Positions 62,962-64,000 of a DNA stretch of 64,000 nt are shown one piece after another. A program made the position numbers and the translations under genes. The DNA comes from Aeoliella mucimassa (lineage in GTDB: Bacteria; Planctomycetota; Planctomycetia; Pirellulales; Lacipirellulaceae), in NCBI RefSeq assembly GCF_007748035.1, contig NZ_CP036278.1, positions 3,348,001-3,412,000 on the forward strand, in the 5' to 3' direction. Each line of letters opens with the position of its first letter. Positions within the stretch are counted from its first letter, which is position 1. The notes under the pieces were generated by a model. The model ran no database searches. It had not been told where the DNA came from and saw only the letters and a program-made list of their open reading frames with translations.

Positions 62962-62996
62962 TTGCTACACGCCAATCGATTGTGTATTATGCACAA
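62962..62996 (+). promoter_or_regulatory. Promoter with overlapping 17-bp palindromic operator (site 2)
   Basis: TTGCTA (62962-62967) and TATTAT (62985-62990) are 17 bp apart and point to the Ldh_2 gene. TTGTGTATTATGCACAA (62980-62996) lies over the -10 box and is one base from the same perfect palindrome as site 1. Placement over the -10 in both promoters argues for a shared repressor, perhaps of the GntR/FadR type; no such regulator gene is in the window. Confidence 0.68.
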
Positions 62997-63054
62997 TATT
63001 GAGCCGATTGGCATCCAAGCGATTGCAATTTCTTTGGTCCCCATGGTTTTGTCG

Positions 63055-64000
63055 ATGCCGCAGATTATCACCAAGTCCCGGTGTGTCGATCATCTGGCCC
63101 TCACCCGATTTATAAGCGGGCTCTTCCGTTCGGCCGGCCTGCCCGATGGCGACGCGCAGCTGGCGGCTACGATCCTGGTGGAGGCAAATCTGCGCGGCAT
63201 CGACTCGCATGGGGTAGCGAGAGTTCCTCACTACCTGAACCGCCTCCGCCATGGAAGCATCAACCCGCTTCCAAAAATGCAAACCGATCAGTTAAGCCCT
63301 GCATCGGGACTGCTCGACGGCGACCATGGCCTGGGGCACCTGGTAATGTATCGCGCGGCCGAGCAGGCGATTGAAATCGCCCAGCACGGTGGCGCTGGCT
63401 GGGTGGCGGTGCGAAATTCCAGCCATTGCGGATCGCTAGCCTATTACGGCGAACAGATCGCTCGGGCGGGGATGATAGCGATGGTGTTCACGCATGTCGA
63501 CTCGCTAGTGCTACCCTATGGAGCCAAAAAGCCTTTCTGCGGAACCAATCCGCTTTGCATCTGTGCACCGATGTCGATCGATGGGGAACGCTCGCAGGAT
63601 CACCCGTACGTGTGCCTCGACATGGCGACGAGCCGCGTACCTTGGAATACCGTAGCGAATGCGGCCAAGGAGCAAGTTTCCATCGAACTCGGCTGGGCGG
63701 TGGACAAAGAAGGACACGACACCAACACGGCCGAACAAGTTGCTGCGCTGCATCCGATGGGCGACTACAAAGGCTCCGGACTAGGCCTGATGATCGATGT
63801 CCTTTGCTCGCTGCTCAGCGGTGCTCCCTTTGGACCTGACATCTCGAAAATGTATGGCAATCCCGACGAGCGTAGGTATCTCGGTGGATTGATCGGAGCA
63901 ATCGATATTGCCCGGTTTGTACCGCTTCAGTCGTTCTGCGACCGATTGACAAGCATGATCGAGCAATGGAACGATCTACCCCCTACGCAGCCAGGCAGTA
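63055..64000 (+). CDS. Ldh_2-type (malate/L-lactate dehydrogenase family) oxidoreductase, 3' end outside the window
   Basis: The frame is open from 63055 (or the in-frame ATG at 63043) to the right edge, so about 315 residues are visible of a family length near 340-350. It shows LRGIDSHGVARVPHYL, GLLDGDHGLGHL, the catalytic histidine region VRNSSHCGSLAYYGEQ, FCGTNPLCICAP and CLDMATSRVPW, then MGDYKGSGLGLMID. These are the signatures of the NAD(P)-dependent YlbC/YiaK/ComC-like dehydrogenases acting on 2-hydroxy or 2-keto acids. The substrate cannot be told from sequence. Site 2 and its promoter lie directly upstream, so it is probably derepressed together with the fucosidase-side operon. Confidence 0.9.
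   Translation, partial: MPQIITKSRCVDHLALTRFISGLFRSAGLPDGDAQLAATILVEANLRGIDSHGVARVPHYLNRLRHGSINPLPKMQTDQLSPASGLLDGDHGLGHLVMYRAAEQAIEIAQHGGAGWVAVRNSSHCGSLAYYGEQIARAGMIAMVFTHVDSLVLPYGAKKPFCGTNPLCICAPMSIDGERSQDHPYVCLDMATSRVPWNTVANAAKEQVSIELGWAVDKEGHDTNTAEQVAALHPMGDYKGSGLGLMIDVLCSLLSGAPFGPDISKMYGNPDERRYLGGLIGAIDIARFVPLQSFCDRLTSMIEQWNDLPPTQPGS

Overview
The window looks like a chromosomal segment of a planctomycete, most likely of the Pirellulales (Pirellulaceae or Lacipirellulaceae type). The support is family content: DUF1559 pseudopilin-like proteins, a PSCyt1/DUF1549/DUF1553 plus DUF1501 pair, several PEP-CTERM proteins with dockerin-like calcium motifs, an ECF sigma factor next to a FecR-type protein, PQQ-like propellers and many secreted glycoside hydrolases. 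No rRNA or conventional tRNA gene, CRISPR array or phage was seen.

Layout. (1) 1-4989: a LamG/beta-repeat PEP-CTERM gene broken by an IS4-family element (exact 9-bp target duplication) and apparently also by an IS630-family element that enters from the left edge. (2) 5017-11598: an RNA-repair locus. RtcR is divergent from rsr (Ro60), two tRNA-like Y RNAs, rtcB and rtcA; a sigma-54 promoter stands before rsr. Both RNAs are circularly permuted tRNAs closed on a shared two-part stem, as in the YrlA family. (3) 11633-14939: ECF sigma factor and a very large FecR-like protein. (4) 15712-20528: a double PEP-CTERM protein, a DUF1559 protein and a short PEP-CTERM protein. (5) 20644-21190: first copy of a multi-hairpin repeat. 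(6) 21286-24000: two PQQ-like propeller genes, one frameshifted. (7) 24135-33469: a minus-strand stress or detoxification cluster (tautomerase, hydrolase, MFS pump, cupin, two SDRs, DUF2255, CMD protein, alcohol dehydrogenase) divergent from an AraC regulator. (8) 33556-46286: four large secreted glycoside hydrolases in tandem (GH127, metallopeptidase-GH2, GH27-GH43, LamG-GH127). Their combined activities match the sugars of plant hydroxyproline-rich glycoproteins such as extensin. (9) 46385-48100: second repeat copy, carrying an IS110-family element. (10) 48173-61279: minus-strand genes for DUF1501, PSCyt1/DUF1549/DUF1553, a frameshifted lipoprotein, DUF1559, a GH29 fucosidase and a triple PEP-CTERM protein. 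(11) 62064-64000: an SDR gene divergent from an Ldh_2-type dehydrogenase that runs off the window.

The most notable points are: the RNA-repair operon with two covarying permuted-tRNA Y RNAs; two proteins that concatenate complete signal peptide/PEP-CTERM units in one reading frame, so they look like sortable polyproteins; a 17-bp near-palindrome placed over the -10 box of two promoters, which would tie the fucosidase-side operon to the dehydrogenases; and a repeat of about 0.5 kb at two convergent gene junctions whose hairpins carry compensatory changes.
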